Notes: generated from the sequence alone by a model not told the origin. DNA of 64,000 nucleotides from Acidobacteriota bacterium (GCA_016710075.1 JADJLO010000041.1:186001-250000), one strand, 5' to 3'. Positions 48,689-57,691 are shown, counted from the first letter of the stretch. Numbers and translations are program-made.

Positions 48689-49837
48689 TTAGAAGATCGT
48701 CACCTTGACGGAGAGATATTTCTTGGGATTCTGGCGGAAATCGTAGAGCATCTTGGTGATTTCAACCGACATGTTGTTGACGTTGTTATAGAGCTTTTCG
48801 TCTTTAAGCAGAAGACCTGCGGTGCCTTCGCCCTTTTCGAGCCGAGTGGCGATTGTCTTTAGCTTGTCGACCGTCTCCCTGACATCGGTGTAGAGCTTCT
48901 CATCATTGACCAGCTTGCCGAGGTTGCCTTCACCTCGGTCGATCTTGGCCATCATCTTTTCAAGTTTGGTCGAAGCCTCACCGAGCTTGCCGATCAGTGA
49001 GTTGGCCTTATTGTAAATCTCCTCGTCCTTGAAAAGTTTCCCGATGGTTCCCTTGCCGGCGCTCAGCTGGTCGTTGACCTGATCTGAAATTCTGCGCAAC
49101 TGGGCGATCGTATCGGATGCCTGATTGTAAAGCGCCGGGTCCTTGACCAGTTTCCCGACGGAACCTTCGCCCTGACGAATATCGGTGATCAGGGTCTCGG
49201 CCTGACGCACTGTCCGATCGAGATCGACGTAGAAGGCTTCATCATTGAGGAAGCGGCCCATGGTGCCCTTGCCCTGCCTCAGGCTTCCGGTCATCGTCTT
49301 GATGTCTTCAGAGATCGTGTTGAGGTTGGTGACGGCTGTCTGAGCGGCATTGATGATGTCTCCAACGCTCTTCTGAGCGAGACTCTTGATCTTGTCGTTG
49401 CCGTCCCCCTTCATCGGCTGTCCGTTGACGGTTCCCGGCGTAATATCTATGACGTTGTCGCCAAGGACGCCGGCGCTCTTGAGCACAGCAAGCGAATCCG
49501 TTCGAATGCGCTCGATCGCCGGTCGCCCATCGAGTTTTCCATCAATCTCCATGACAATCTCGATGTTGCTCTGAGCATTGGAATCGGTGGGAATATCCTT
49601 GTTCAGATTGGTTGCCTTGACGCTGCCGACCTTCTTACCCGACAGACGCACCTCCGCCCCCTTGCGCAAACCGTCAACACTCGACATCTCGGTTTTGACT
49701 ATCGTTGTTTTGGTAAAGCCGGGCAGACTGATATCTCCGCTGACCGCAAAGATCACCAGAATGAGAATTGCAAGACTGACCAGGACGAGGATACCCACGC
49801 GAAGCTCAGCCCAACTTTTCTGCTTGTTTTGCGGCAT
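48689..49837 (-). CDS. mlaD: MlaD family (MCE domain) protein
   Basis: 382 residues. N-terminal membrane anchor (VGILVLVSLAILILVIFAVS), one MCE domain (about 38-130; VDGLRKGAEVRLSGKKVGSV...GVLGDNVIDITPG), then five copies of an about 37-residue unit G(K/E)GT-x-G(K/R)L-x2-D-x2-LY (RQGKGTMGRFLNDEAFY, RQGEGSVGKLVKDPALY, SAGKGTIGKLFKDEEIY, DRGEGNLGKLVNDEKLY, EKGEGTAGLLLKDEKLY). The substrate-binding component of an ABC lipid transporter in the periplasm; the repeats probably extend as helices. Last of mlaE-mlaF-mlaD. Confidence 0.93.
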   Translation of the reverse strand: MPQNKQKSWAELRVGILVLVSLAILILVIFAVSGDISLPGFTKTTIVKTEMSSVDGLRKGAEVRLSGKKVGSVKATNLNKDIPTDSNAQSNIEIVMEIDGKLDGRPAIERIRTDSLAVLKSAGVLGDNVIDITPGTVNGQPMKGDGNDKIKSLAQKSVGDIINAAQTAVTNLNTISEDIKTMTGSLRQGKGTMGRFLNDEAFYVDLDRTVRQAETLITDIRQGEGSVGKLVKDPALYNQASDTIAQLRRISDQVNDQLSAGKGTIGKLFKDEEIYNKANSLIGKLGEASTKLEKMMAKIDRGEGNLGKLVNDEKLYTDVRETVDKLKTIATRLEKGEGTAGLLLKDEKLYNNVNNMSVEITKMLYDFRQNPKKYLSVKVTIF

Positions 49838-49883
49838 ATAACCTCCAAAGCGCCATTATTGATTTTGCCTGTGCCATATCAGA

Positions 49884-50690
49884 TCAGGTAAGAAACTTCT
49901 TGATGTAACCGTCATCAGACATGTGCATCTCGGCATTGGTTCCGCTGAAGATGACATCACCTTCCCTGAGCATGATGAATTTGGTATTGATCAGGCACAT
50001 GCGGTCCCCTTCGTGCTCAAAAAAAAGATCACCTTTATCATCTCGAATGACATATTCGCGAGCAAGCACCTCGATATCCTGGAGCCGGTGAGTAACGAAG
50101 ATCGAGGAGACCTCTTCCAGATCCCTGAGTTTAAGCACCAGTTCGCAGATTGTCCTTGCGGTGATCGGATCGAGCCCGGCGGTCGGCTCGTCATAAAGTA
50201 TGATCTTCGGACTGCCGACCAGCGCCCTGGCGATGCCGACTCTTCGTCGCATGCCGCCCGAGAGCTGATTTGGCATCTTATCCATGGCCTCTTCCAGATC
50301 GACAAACCTCAGCATTCTGACAACAACCTGCTCGATTTCATGCTCGGGCACGTGCTGCTCGCGAAGGCGAAAGGCCACGTTGTCATAAACCGACAAACTG
50401 TCGAAGAGAGCGCCTTCCTGAAATACCATCCCGATCTTGCTGCGAACTCCCATCATCTGCTCTTCGTTGAAATCCGTGATGTCCTCGCCGTCGACAAAGA
50501 TCCTCCCCATATCGGGCTTGAGCAGACCCAGCACCAGTCTCAGAATGGTTGATTTTCCGGTGCCGGATCCACCCATCACTATTTTGGATTCTCCGTATCG
50601 CACCCTGAAACTTACGCGGTTGAGCACCACCCTGTCGCCAAAAGCCAGCGAAACATCCTTGAATTCGAGGGCATAGAGTTTTTCAGCCAT
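49884..50690 (-). CDS. mlaF: Mla-type ABC transporter ATP-binding protein
   Basis: 268 residues from ATG 50690 (MAEKLYALEFKDVSLAFGDR). Walker A GGSGTGKST, Q-loop MVFQEGALFDSLSVYDN, signature QLSGGMRRRVGIARAL, Walker B IILYDEPTAGLDPITA, switch FVTHRL. The 'EGALFDSLSV' and 'GMRRRV' forms are those of MlaF. Energises phospholipid movement with MlaE and MlaD. About 46 bases before mlaD and 34 after mlaE. Confidence 0.95.
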   Translation of the reverse strand: MAEKLYALEFKDVSLAFGDRVVLNRVSFRVRYGESKIVMGGSGTGKSTILRLVLGLLKPDMGRIFVDGEDITDFNEEQMMGVRSKIGMVFQEGALFDSLSVYDNVAFRLREQHVPEHEIEQVVVRMLRFVDLEEAMDKMPNQLSGGMRRRVGIARALVGSPKIILYDEPTAGLDPITARTICELVLKLRDLEEVSSIFVTHRLQDIEVLAREYVIRDDKGDLFFEHEGDRMCLINTKFIMLREGDVIFSGTNAEMHMSDDGYIKKFLT

Positions 50691-50724
50691 ATTCCACTTT
50701 TTCAACAAAAACAGAGATAGATTC

Positions 50725-51489
50725 TCAGGGCTCCAGCAGTAATGAGATGATCGCCTTTGAAAGCAGAAAATCGACTGCGATGACCAGGATCGAGGAAACC
50801 ACGACCGACTGAGTCGTCGACCGTCCCACGCCGACCGTGCCGCCGGTGGTGCTCATCCCCTTGTAACAACCGATGATGGCAATAACGAATCCGAACACTG
50901 TTGGCTTGATCAGACCGCCGATGATTTCATTGTAGTCGATAGCCTCCTGAGCCGAAGACAGATAGACGGATGCTGGCTGCTGAAGGAGGGAGATCGAGAT
51001 AAACAGTCCGCCGAGAATTCCGACAAAATCGCAGATGACGGTGAGCACGGGCGCCATGGTCACCAGTGCGATGATGCGCGGCGTCACCAGTTTCTTTATC
51101 GGGTCCGTCCCCAGCGCCCGCATCGCGTCTATCTGCTCGCTGACCAGCATCGATCCAAGTTCGGCGGCGATTCCGGATCCGACGCGGCCTGCAAGCATGA
51201 GACACGTGAGCACGGGTCCGAGTTCACGGATGAGGCTCGTCGCAACCAACTGGCCCGTCACCGTCTGAACTCCGAATTTCTGCAGAGTAGTTGCAGTATT
51301 GAGTGCGAGGACCATCCCCGTGAAGGTGCCTGTCAGCAGAATAATCGCCAGACTTCCGAACCCAAGCACATCCATCTGCCTGAGCACCTCACTCCAATAT
51401 CGAGGCGTCTTGAAAAGACCCCGCAAAATGCGCCAGGTCAGCAGTGTTACTTCCTGTGTCTGATAGATACCGCGGATGATCAAATTCAT
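50725..51489 (-). CDS. mlaE: Mla-type ABC transporter permease
   Basis: 254 residues. MlaE/YrbE permease: GFGSLAIILLTGTFTGMVLA, ELGPVLTCLMLAGRVGSGIA, AELGSMLVSEQIDAMRALGT (the conserved cytoplasmic EQIDA(L/M)RA loop), PRIIALVTMAPVLTVICDFV, GCYKGMSTTGGTVGVGRSTT. Inner-membrane core of the phospholipid transporter that keeps outer-membrane asymmetry. First gene of the operon; the 255-bp gap before it, up to the protease gene, shows no clear site. Confidence 0.95.
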   Translation of the reverse strand: MNLIIRGIYQTQEVTLLTWRILRGLFKTPRYWSEVLRQMDVLGFGSLAIILLTGTFTGMVLALNTATTLQKFGVQTVTGQLVATSLIRELGPVLTCLMLAGRVGSGIAAELGSMLVSEQIDAMRALGTDPIKKLVTPRIIALVTMAPVLTVICDFVGILGGLFISISLLQQPASVYLSSAQEAIDYNEIIGGLIKPTVFGFVIAIIGCYKGMSTTGGTVGVGRSTTQSVVVSSILVIAVDFLLSKAIISLLLEP

Positions 51490-51744
51490 TATTAGAAGAT
51501 ATCAGATGGTGTTCAGGTTTGAGTCTCTCTGTCAAAAGCACATACCCACCAGTGAATTCACATCGACTGATCCAACGAGTGTGCCTGACAAATCACCGCA
51601 TGAACGGACGGTTTATGATGCGTGTTTTGTCTTCCAAGGTCAAGACTTTGCACCAACTTACTGCGATTGAAAATGATTATTCAGCCGCGGTTGCATGGCG
51701 ATCGGGATTGTATGCAACGACAGCAATCCGATCAATGATAAAAA

Positions 51745-53457
51745 TCATTTTTCCTTATTTCGCAACCTGGCAATGTCATTGAGTTTTTTCGCCTTTGGAA
51801 TATCGGCAATGGCCTGCATTGTCTGACCATCCATCTCGACGAGAAACTGCTCGGCCACATCCATGCCATAAGCGGCGGTGATCAACTCCGCCCGTATTCG
51901 AGTACGAACATAATCGATCCTGGTGTTGACCTGGGCATCTTCAATCTGCAACTCCCGGTGATCTCTCAGGAACTCACGAAAAGCAGCCATCAACTGATCG
52001 GTCAATGGAAATTCGTTCCCTTTCAATCTGTAACCATATTCGGGCTTCCTGATACGGTATTCGCCGAATCCGATTAATTGTCCGGCAACAAGGTTCCTGA
52101 CAAACTCAAAACACGCATCTCGCAGGCGAACATTCTCTTCAGGAGTTTTGACCGTGGTATCGGGCTTGATGCCGCCGCCGCCGAGCATCTGCCGGCCGCT
52201 GAGAGTATAGACTGCGTCCCTGTCAGAATGATTGGCTCCGCTTTTTTTCCTGGCGGCGCCTCTGTTTTGCGAGTCGTTTTGATTGCGCGTTGAATTGAAG
52301 TAGTTGTAAAAGCTGACGTCCTTGTATGCTCTCTGAATCGACCGCCCGCTGGGAGTGTAGTATTTGGCAGTGGTCAGGGTGAGCCCCGTTCCACCCCGCA
52401 AACGAAAGACCGTCTGAACCAGCCCCTTGCCGAAACTTTCTTGACCGACAATCCATGCCCGATCCCGGTCCTGCATGGCGCCGGCCACGATCTCGGATGC
52501 CGATGCCGTTTCATTGTTGATCATTATCACCAGCGGCATCTCTTCCGGATGGGCATTGTCCGATGTGTAGACCTGTGATTTATGGCCTCCATCCCGCCCG
52601 CGAACCGAAACAATCTCGGTGTCGCGCAGGAGAAAAATCTCTGCGACCTGCACGGCCTGCTTGAGCAGCCCTCCTGTATTCCGCCTGAGATCCAGTATCA
52701 GGGAGGTCATCCCCTCCTGCTTCAGTTTCGCAATCGCTTCGCTGAGCTCCTCTGTCGTCTCCTGATTAAAGCCTCCGGTCAGGCCGATGTATCCGGTTTC
52801 AGGCCGGATCATGAAAACATTCCTGATTGAAGGATAGGGGACTTCATCTCGCGTGATCTTTACCGTGAAATAATCCGGCAACCCCGCTCTCTCTATCGTC
52901 AACTCGACTTCCGTTCCGCGCTCCCCTCTCACATGCTTGAGCGCATCAGACTGGGTCCAGTCTTTCGCCGACTCGCCATTGACCGCCATGATCGCATCGC
53001 CATATTTCAATCCGGCCTTTTCGGCAGGCCTGTCCTTGCTCACGCCAATGACATAGATCTTCCCGTTCCGCTGATTGATCGTCACCCCGATCCCGTAAAA
53101 CTTGCTGCTCTGCTCATCCTGCATCCTCGAAAAATCACCGCGATCATAAAAATTCGAGTGCGGATCAAGAACATGCAACATTCCCAACAACGCTCCTCTG
53201 GTCAGCCTTTCCTTGTCCGGCGTCACCACATAGTGATCCTCGATGACTTGTACCGCTTTCGTGTAATCACGCACCGCAGGCTCGTTCGCCATATCCCGGC
53301 TCGGCCCCGCCGTCTCCCCTCCTCCCCAGAATGCCCCTCCCAACACACTCGAAATCAGGAGAATCACGACTGCCCCCGCCCTCTGGCGATGCCCCCTTAC
53401 CACTTCCTTTATCCTGTCGCTGAGCCTTAAATACCGCTCAATCAAGTTCATAATCAT
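51745..53457 (-). CDS. S41 family C-terminal processing peptidase
   Basis: 570 residues. One N-terminal membrane anchor or signal (AGAVVILLISSVLGGAFWGG), a PDZ domain (about 108-190; YGIGVTINQRNGKIYVIGVS...AGLKYGDAIMAVNGE), and the tail-specific protease core with catalytic serine in NNETASASEIVAG and lysine in QESFGKGLVQTV. A basic, Asn-rich insert (about 395-420) follows the core. Periplasmic. The C-terminal region is longer than in CtpA (usually about 430-480 residues). Single gene; the divergent tetR starts 225 bases away. Confidence 0.94.
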   Translation of the reverse strand: MIMNLIERYLRLSDRIKEVVRGHRQRAGAVVILLISSVLGGAFWGGGETAGPSRDMANEPAVRDYTKAVQVIEDHYVVTPDKERLTRGALLGMLHVLDPHSNFYDRGDFSRMQDEQSSKFYGIGVTINQRNGKIYVIGVSKDRPAEKAGLKYGDAIMAVNGESAKDWTQSDALKHVRGERGTEVELTIERAGLPDYFTVKITRDEVPYPSIRNVFMIRPETGYIGLTGGFNQETTEELSEAIAKLKQEGMTSLILDLRRNTGGLLKQAVQVAEIFLLRDTEIVSVRGRDGGHKSQVYTSDNAHPEEMPLVIMINNETASASEIVAGAMQDRDRAWIVGQESFGKGLVQTVFRLRGGTGLTLTTAKYYTPSGRSIQRAYKDVSFYNYFNSTRNQNDSQNRGAARKKSGANHSDRDAVYTLSGRQMLGGGGIKPDTTVKTPEENVRLRDACFEFVRNLVAGQLIGFGEYRIRKPEYGYRLKGNEFPLTDQLMAAFREFLRDHRELQIEDAQVNTRIDYVRTRIRAELITAAYGMDVAEQFLVEMDGQTMQAIADIPKAKKLNDIARLRNKEK

Positions 53458-53572
53458 CGTCTTGTCCAGTAAAAAATCATCGTAATCTCAATCACGACAT
53501 ACTAATACGTTATCCAGTTTCTTTCCAGACGCCTCTTCCTTATCTCAGTTGCGGAGATATTTCAATTTCCTG

Positions 53573-53602
53573 TTGACATTGAGCCCCCCCGCATTGTATA
53601 AA
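53573..53602 (+). promoter_or_regulatory. Promoter of the tetR gene
   Basis: TTGACA (53573-53578), an 18-base spacer containing seven C, TATAAA (53597-53602). The TetR-type palindrome starts on the next base. Confidence 0.75.
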
Positions 53603-53616
53603 ACTGACCGGTCAGT
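53603..53616. promoter_or_regulatory. Probable TetR operator at its own promoter
   Basis: ACTGACCGGTCAGT, a perfect 14-bp palindrome immediately after the -10 box. The half-site GGTCAGTCAA is repeated before the next gene (54354-54363). Autorepression is inferred. Confidence 0.75.
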
Positions 53617-53681
53617 CAATTGAGCGCAAGGCTCGATCACAGGCCGGATGTTAAAATATTAACCAGAAGAATATAAAGGTA

Positions 53682-54314
53682 ATGGCCGCAAAACAATTTG
53701 TTCAGGAATATGAAGATCACAGGCGAGAAGAGCTGATCAAGGCCACCTATATGGAAGTGGCCGAGAAGGGTTACTCCAACGTGACACTTCAGGACATCGC
53801 CCTGAGGGCAGGTGTCAGCAAAGGCTCAACGCTATACTATTTCGCAAGCAAGGAAGACCTTTTCCTGGGCGCCGCTGAATGGATGAGCCAACGCGTTCAA
53901 AATAGAATTGTGGACGCAGTAGCCATTGTCGAAGATCCGATCGAGAAGACAAAAGCGCTGATAAACTCTTTATTTACAAACGCGCAGGAGACACGCAACT
54001 TTTTCCTGGCCTATACTGACTTTGTCAGCATGGGCACTCGAAACAAAAGGTTTCACGATCTCAATGCGAGATTTTACAGATCCTGCGGAGTACAGGACAG
54101 AGAGATCATAGAGGCGGGGATCGAGTCCGGCGCCTTCAGGAAGCTGGATATCGAAGATGCGACTTCGATGCTGCGGGCACTGGTTGACGGCCTCATGCTG
54201 CAGTGGTTTTTCTCTTCAGACGGAACCTTCGAGGATTACCGCAGACGCTGTGAACGCGTGGTTATAGACTACCTCACGGGCGGATCTGTAAATAAAAATG
54301 ACGCTGAAGTTTGA
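53682..54314 (+). CDS. TetR family transcriptional regulator
   Basis: 210 residues. N-terminal HTH (about 20-65; ATYMEVAEKGYSNVTLQDIA, RAGVSKGSTLYYFASKEDLF) and an all-helical ligand/dimer domain (FFLAYTDFVSMGTRNKRFHD, ATSMLRALVDGLMLQWFF). AAAGG lies just before the ATG. Palindromes before this gene and before the small secreted-protein gene downstream share a half-site, so it probably controls both. The ligand is unknown. Confidence 0.94.
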   Translation: MAAKQFVQEYEDHRREELIKATYMEVAEKGYSNVTLQDIALRAGVSKGSTLYYFASKEDLFLGAAEWMSQRVQNRIVDAVAIVEDPIEKTKALINSLFTNAQETRNFFLAYTDFVSMGTRNKRFHDLNARFYRSCGVQDREIIEAGIESGAFRKLDIEDATSMLRALVDGLMLQWFFSSDGTFEDYRRRCERVVIDYLTGGSVNKNDAEV

Positions 54315-54343
54315 GCGGGAGAACAAAATTTTTTCCAAATCTG

Positions 54344-54363
54344 TTGACTGGCTGGTCAGTCAA
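54344..54363. promoter_or_regulatory. Second TetR-type operator
   Basis: TTGACTG-GCTGGT-CAGTCAA. Shares GGTCAGTCAA with the site at 53610-53619. It lies 42 bases before the ATG at 54405. Confidence 0.65.
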
Positions 54364-54404
54364 CGGAGCAAAAAAAACAATTCTGAGAGGGAGGGTAAGA
54401 TACA

Positions 54405-54785
54405 ATGATTCTGAACATAACCAAAAAGACAGTGAATTATATTATGGCGGTGGTTCTGGTTGCCGGCCTGGCGGCAGGGATCAAAGCGCAGGGGACCTTG
54501 AAGCAGGACTTCCAGTTTTACATGGACGGGAAGATCGGCGGTGAGTTGATCAAGAAGGGGAATTATTCGGTGATCATCCCGGAAGCCGAGCAGGGGAAGA
54601 TCGAGATCAAGGTGGGCAAGAAGGTGATCACTGCTCCATTCACCAAAAAAGCCAATGCGAATGAGGCCAATTCGAACCAGATGACCTATCGCGACAACGG
54701 AGACGGGACGTTGAGCGTGTCCACCCTGACCCCTAAGGGTCGCAAATACACGCTGGTTCTGTCCAATGACGTCGCGACAAAGTAA
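54405..54785 (+). CDS. Small secreted protein of unknown function, likely TetR target
   Basis: 126 residues; family not recognised. Hydrophobic export segment (YIMAVVLVAGLAAGIKAQ) then a predicted all-beta domain (LKQDFQFYMDGKIGGELIKK, GNYSVIIPEAEQGKIEIKVG, NGDGTLSVSTLTPKGRKYTL). GGAGGG nine bases before the ATG. It follows tetR after 90 bases that hold an operator-like palindrome, and is closed by a strong terminator. The beta layout ('GNYSVIIPE') resembles small periplasmic beta-sandwich proteins; no function can be assigned. Confidence 0.85.
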   Translation: MILNITKKTVNYIMAVVLVAGLAAGIKAQGTLKQDFQFYMDGKIGGELIKKGNYSVIIPEAEQGKIEIKVGKKVITAPFTKKANANEANSNQMTYRDNGDGTLSVSTLTPKGRKYTLVLSNDVATK

Positions 54786-54838
54786 TACTCCTGTTAGCTG
54801 GAAATAGCTGACAATTTTGTACTGGCGGAAAATTCAAA

Positions 54839-54876
54839 GGGCTCAGATACGAAGGTATCTGAGCCCGATTTTTTTT
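54839..54876 (+). terminator. Rho-independent terminator
   Basis: 12-bp perfect stem GGGCTCAGATAC-GAAG-GTATCTGAGCCC, then GA and a run of eight T. Confidence 0.95.
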
Positions 54877-54890
54877 GGAAGGAAGGAAGA

Positions 54891-55030
54891 GAGATTACGA
54901 AACAGACGAAAAATAATCAGGGGATGGATTAGCAGAATTCTTTGATTGAATCGTCGATCTAAAATAATTCGAACATTGACCGTCTGATTTTTTTCGTCTG
55001 TTTCGTTTATTTCGTCTGTTTCGTAATCTC
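54891..55030. repeat. Inverted repeat, family 'TTTCGTCTGTTTCG' (second copy)
   Basis: GAGATTACGAAACAGACGAAAA (54891-54912) faces TTTCGTCTGTTTCGTAATCTC (55010-55030), with tandem TTTCGTCTGTTTCG units. Same family as 8088-8225. Its right arm forms the last codons and stop of the symporter gene. Confidence 0.82.
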
Positions 55031-56437
55031 TCTTCTCTCTCTTCTTTCTACTATGGATACAGCGATCATGGCGGCGGCGCCGGCAATGATGCCGCACAGG
55101 AGTGAAGGGATGTTGAGCAAGCCGTGTCCGGATGTGGCCTTCTCGAGGAGGAAGGTGGTGGAGACGGAAAAGATGATTGAAGTCAGGGCCGCGCGGGCCG
55201 ATATTCTTTCTAGATAGAGGCCGGCCAGCATGGGAAGGAGGAGGGCGGCGCTCAGGAGTGTGTAAAAGATGGTAAGGGCGGAAATGACAGTCGGCAGGAC
55301 GCTGGCCAGGATAGCGCCAGAAAGACCGCAGGCGAGAGCGGAGATTCTGACGACCTTCATGATCTTCCGGTCATCGGCGGCAGGATTGATGAAGGTCAGG
55401 TAGAGGTCCCTGGTGAGCGAGGTGCTGAGCATGAAGAGGACCGCGTCGGCGGTGCTCACTTCGGCGGCGAAAATAGCGCCCAGCAGCAGGCCTCCGATCC
55501 AGAGGGGAAGTGACTGCATGAGAATTGTCGGGAGTGCGAGTTCACGGTTTGTCAGATCCGGGAATTGATAATGTGCAAGGACTCCGAGCAATGCAGGGAC
55601 AAATGCAAAAGCGAGCAGGCATAAGGCATTGAGTCCGACTCCAAATCTGACTGCGCGCTGATCGCGAGCGCCAAAGACCTTCTGCAGAAGGCCCGGTGAG
55701 ATGATGAAAGACGGAACCAGGATGGCCAGGTACTTGAGCGACGAGCCGCCGGCGCCCCAGAAACTGAGGAAGCCCGGGGAATCCGCAAGTGGATTTGCCC
55801 CCTGAAAATAATCGCTGTGGATTCGACCGAATCTTCCATCGTAAATAAGATAGGACATGGCCATTCCGAATCCGGCGAGTTTGACCACCAGTTGAATGAC
55901 ATTGACTTTTGCCGTGCCCATCAATCCGCCGGCGGTAAAGTAAATTGTGGCGACAGCCGCTCCAATGGCGCAACCGGCAGGTTTGCTGATGCCCGCAGTC
56001 ACATTGAGAATCCAGGCGATGGCGATAATCTGGCCCGCCAGGATCGAGAGCGATCCAACCCATAATAAAAGTGAGACGAGAGTGCGCACCGATCTGTTGT
56101 AGCGGAATTCGAGATAGTCCCCGACTGTGAGCAGGTTGTTATCGCGGGCGATGACCCAGATTCTTGGGCCTACGGTGAAGGCAAGAATCATCGAGCCGAT
56201 ACCGGCCGAACCGACCCACCACCAGGCCGAAAGACCATCTCTGAAACCGAGGCCTGTCGCTCCCACTGTCGACCCGGCGCCAATATTGGCGGCCAGGAGA
56301 GTGGCAAACAGAAGGCCGCCGGTGAGGCTCCGGCCGGCGACAAAGAAATCGCCGGTCCCGCGAACATGTCTTGAAGCATATGCGCCATAAGCGATCATGA
56401 CCACGGCATAGAGAACAAGAATGGCAATGTATGTCAT
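55007..56437 (-). CDS. Sodium:solute symporter family (SSS) transporter
   Basis: 476 residues, about 13 membrane helices. Typical SSS features: first helix YIAILVLYAVVMIAYGAYAS, DFFVAGRSLTGGLLFATLLA, ANIGAGSTVGATGLGFRDGL, LTVGDYLEFRYNRSVRTLVS, and SPGLLQKVFGARDQRAVRFG; the Na2-type stretch is EVSTADAVLFMLSTSLTRDL. Substrate not predictable (sugar, amino acid, pantothenate and others occur in the family). The last residues (EITKQTK) come from the dispersed repeat at 54891-55030, so the native C-terminus was probably replaced or extended by it. A P1 peptidase gene precedes it by 26 bases. Confidence 0.92.
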   Translation of the reverse strand: MTYIAILVLYAVVMIAYGAYASRHVRGTGDFFVAGRSLTGGLLFATLLAANIGAGSTVGATGLGFRDGLSAWWWVGSAGIGSMILAFTVGPRIWVIARDNNLLTVGDYLEFRYNRSVRTLVSLLLWVGSLSILAGQIIAIAWILNVTAGISKPAGCAIGAAVATIYFTAGGLMGTAKVNVIQLVVKLAGFGMAMSYLIYDGRFGRIHSDYFQGANPLADSPGFLSFWGAGGSSLKYLAILVPSFIISPGLLQKVFGARDQRAVRFGVGLNALCLLAFAFVPALLGVLAHYQFPDLTNRELALPTILMQSLPLWIGGLLLGAIFAAEVSTADAVLFMLSTSLTRDLYLTFINPAADDRKIMKVVRISALACGLSGAILASVLPTVISALTIFYTLLSAALLLPMLAGLYLERISARAALTSIIFSVSTTFLLEKATSGHGLLNIPSLLCGIIAGAAAMIAVSIVERRERREITKQTK

Positions 56438-56463
56438 TTGAGTTTTTTTTTAAGGACCGGAGC

Positions 56464-57543
56464 TTATTTGAAATCAGAAGCCGCGGGCAGACCGGCCATG
56501 CCTCTGGCCATTTGAATCGCACGGATGACGGCGAGTGAAAGAGCTTCCGCAGCCAGCGCGCCTATCAATGTGACGTTGGCAGGCCACGAGGATTTCCCTG
56601 TGGAGAGAGCAAAGATGGTGTCGCCGTCATAGGCAGTGTGTATCGGATTTATCGTCCTGGCCAGTCCATCGTGTGCCATTTGAGCGATCTTCCTGGCCTG
56701 TGCCTTGTCCAGCCGGGCATCGGTTGCGATGACGCCGATGGTGGTTGCGCTGCCGCCCAGAAGCGTGGGGAGCGGTTCGCCGCTCATGATTGCATTCATT
56801 GCGCCCTGGATCGACTTTCCGTCCGCGGATCTGGCCCCGGCCAGGATTTTTCCTGTCGCCGGATCGATCACATCTCCGACCGCATTGACCGCCACCAGGG
56901 CGCCCACGGTGAGGGACGAATTTCGTTGTCTGTCCTCGAGTCTGATCGAGGCTGTTCCGATGCCGCCTTTCATGGCTCTCTTCATTCCCAGCAGTTTGCC
57001 CACCGTGGCGCCCGAACCGGCGCCGATGTTGCCTTCCGCAGGCGCCTTCGTCGAAGCGGCTTTGGCCGCCTTATATCCGGCCTCGGCGTCGGGTCTGATC
57101 CGGGGATCTCCCACCGACAGATCATAAAGAATGGCGGCTGGAACTATCGGAACGATCGCATCGTCGGTTTTGAAGCCGATGCGCCGTTCCTCAAGATATT
57201 TCATGACACCGCCGGCCGAATCGAGGCCATAGGCACTGCCGCCGGCCAGAACTATTGCATGAACCTGCTGGACGAGGTTGATCGGATCGAGCAGATCCGT
57301 CTCACGAGTGCCGGGGGCTGCCCCACGCACATCCACTCCGGCAACCGCGCCTTCTTCAGCAAGAACCACCGTGCATCCCGTGGGTCGTCGATTGTCGGTG
57401 AAATGGCCCACCTTGATCCCGGCCACATCCGTGATCGCGCCGCCGGCCATCTTCTGAGCATTCACCGGGGAGATCCTGTCCCCGATCAGAGTGATCGAGC
57501 CGGCAGCAATTCCCGTCTGCAACATCTCGCGCCGCGATATCAT
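56464..57543 (-). CDS. P1 family peptidase (DmpA/L-aminopeptidase type), Tat signal
   Basis: 359 residues. N-terminal twin-arginine signal (ISRREMLQTGIAAGSITLIG), so exported folded. Family stretches: TDVAGIKVGHFTDNRRPTGC, VDVRGAAPGTRETDLLDP, LAGGSAYGLDSAGGVMKYLE, NIGAGSGATVGKLLG, MKGGIGTASI, then RNSSLTVGALVAVNAVGDV, where the family self-cleaves to expose a nucleophile Ser/Thr. Releases N-terminal or beta-amino acids. The following symporter gene, 26 bases on, may import the product (inferred). Confidence 0.92.
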   Translation of the reverse strand: MISRREMLQTGIAAGSITLIGDRISPVNAQKMAGGAITDVAGIKVGHFTDNRRPTGCTVVLAEEGAVAGVDVRGAAPGTRETDLLDPINLVQQVHAIVLAGGSAYGLDSAGGVMKYLEERRIGFKTDDAIVPIVPAAILYDLSVGDPRIRPDAEAGYKAAKAASTKAPAEGNIGAGSGATVGKLLGMKRAMKGGIGTASIRLEDRQRNSSLTVGALVAVNAVGDVIDPATGKILAGARSADGKSIQGAMNAIMSGEPLPTLLGGSATTIGVIATDARLDKAQARKIAQMAHDGLARTINPIHTAYDGDTIFALSTGKSSWPANVTLIGALAAEALSLAVIRAIQMARGMAGLPAASDFK

Positions 57544-57652
57544 TTAGGCCACCCCCCTATATTAACTTGATTTACCGCATGATCAGGCACCTCGACCGCC
57601 TGATTATTTTCCAATTCTTTGGTGCGCTTTGAAAGTCGTCTCTCTCAAAGCC

Positions 57653-57691
57653 AAAAAGGCGGATCAGACCGGAACATCTGAGCCGCCTTTT
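57653..57691 (-). terminator. Terminator after glutaredoxin (probably bidirectional)
   Basis: AAAAGGCGG-ATCAGA...TCTGAG-CCGCCTTTT. T-runs flank both sides, so it can stop the citrate synthase-glutaredoxin transcript on the minus strand. Confidence 0.8.
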
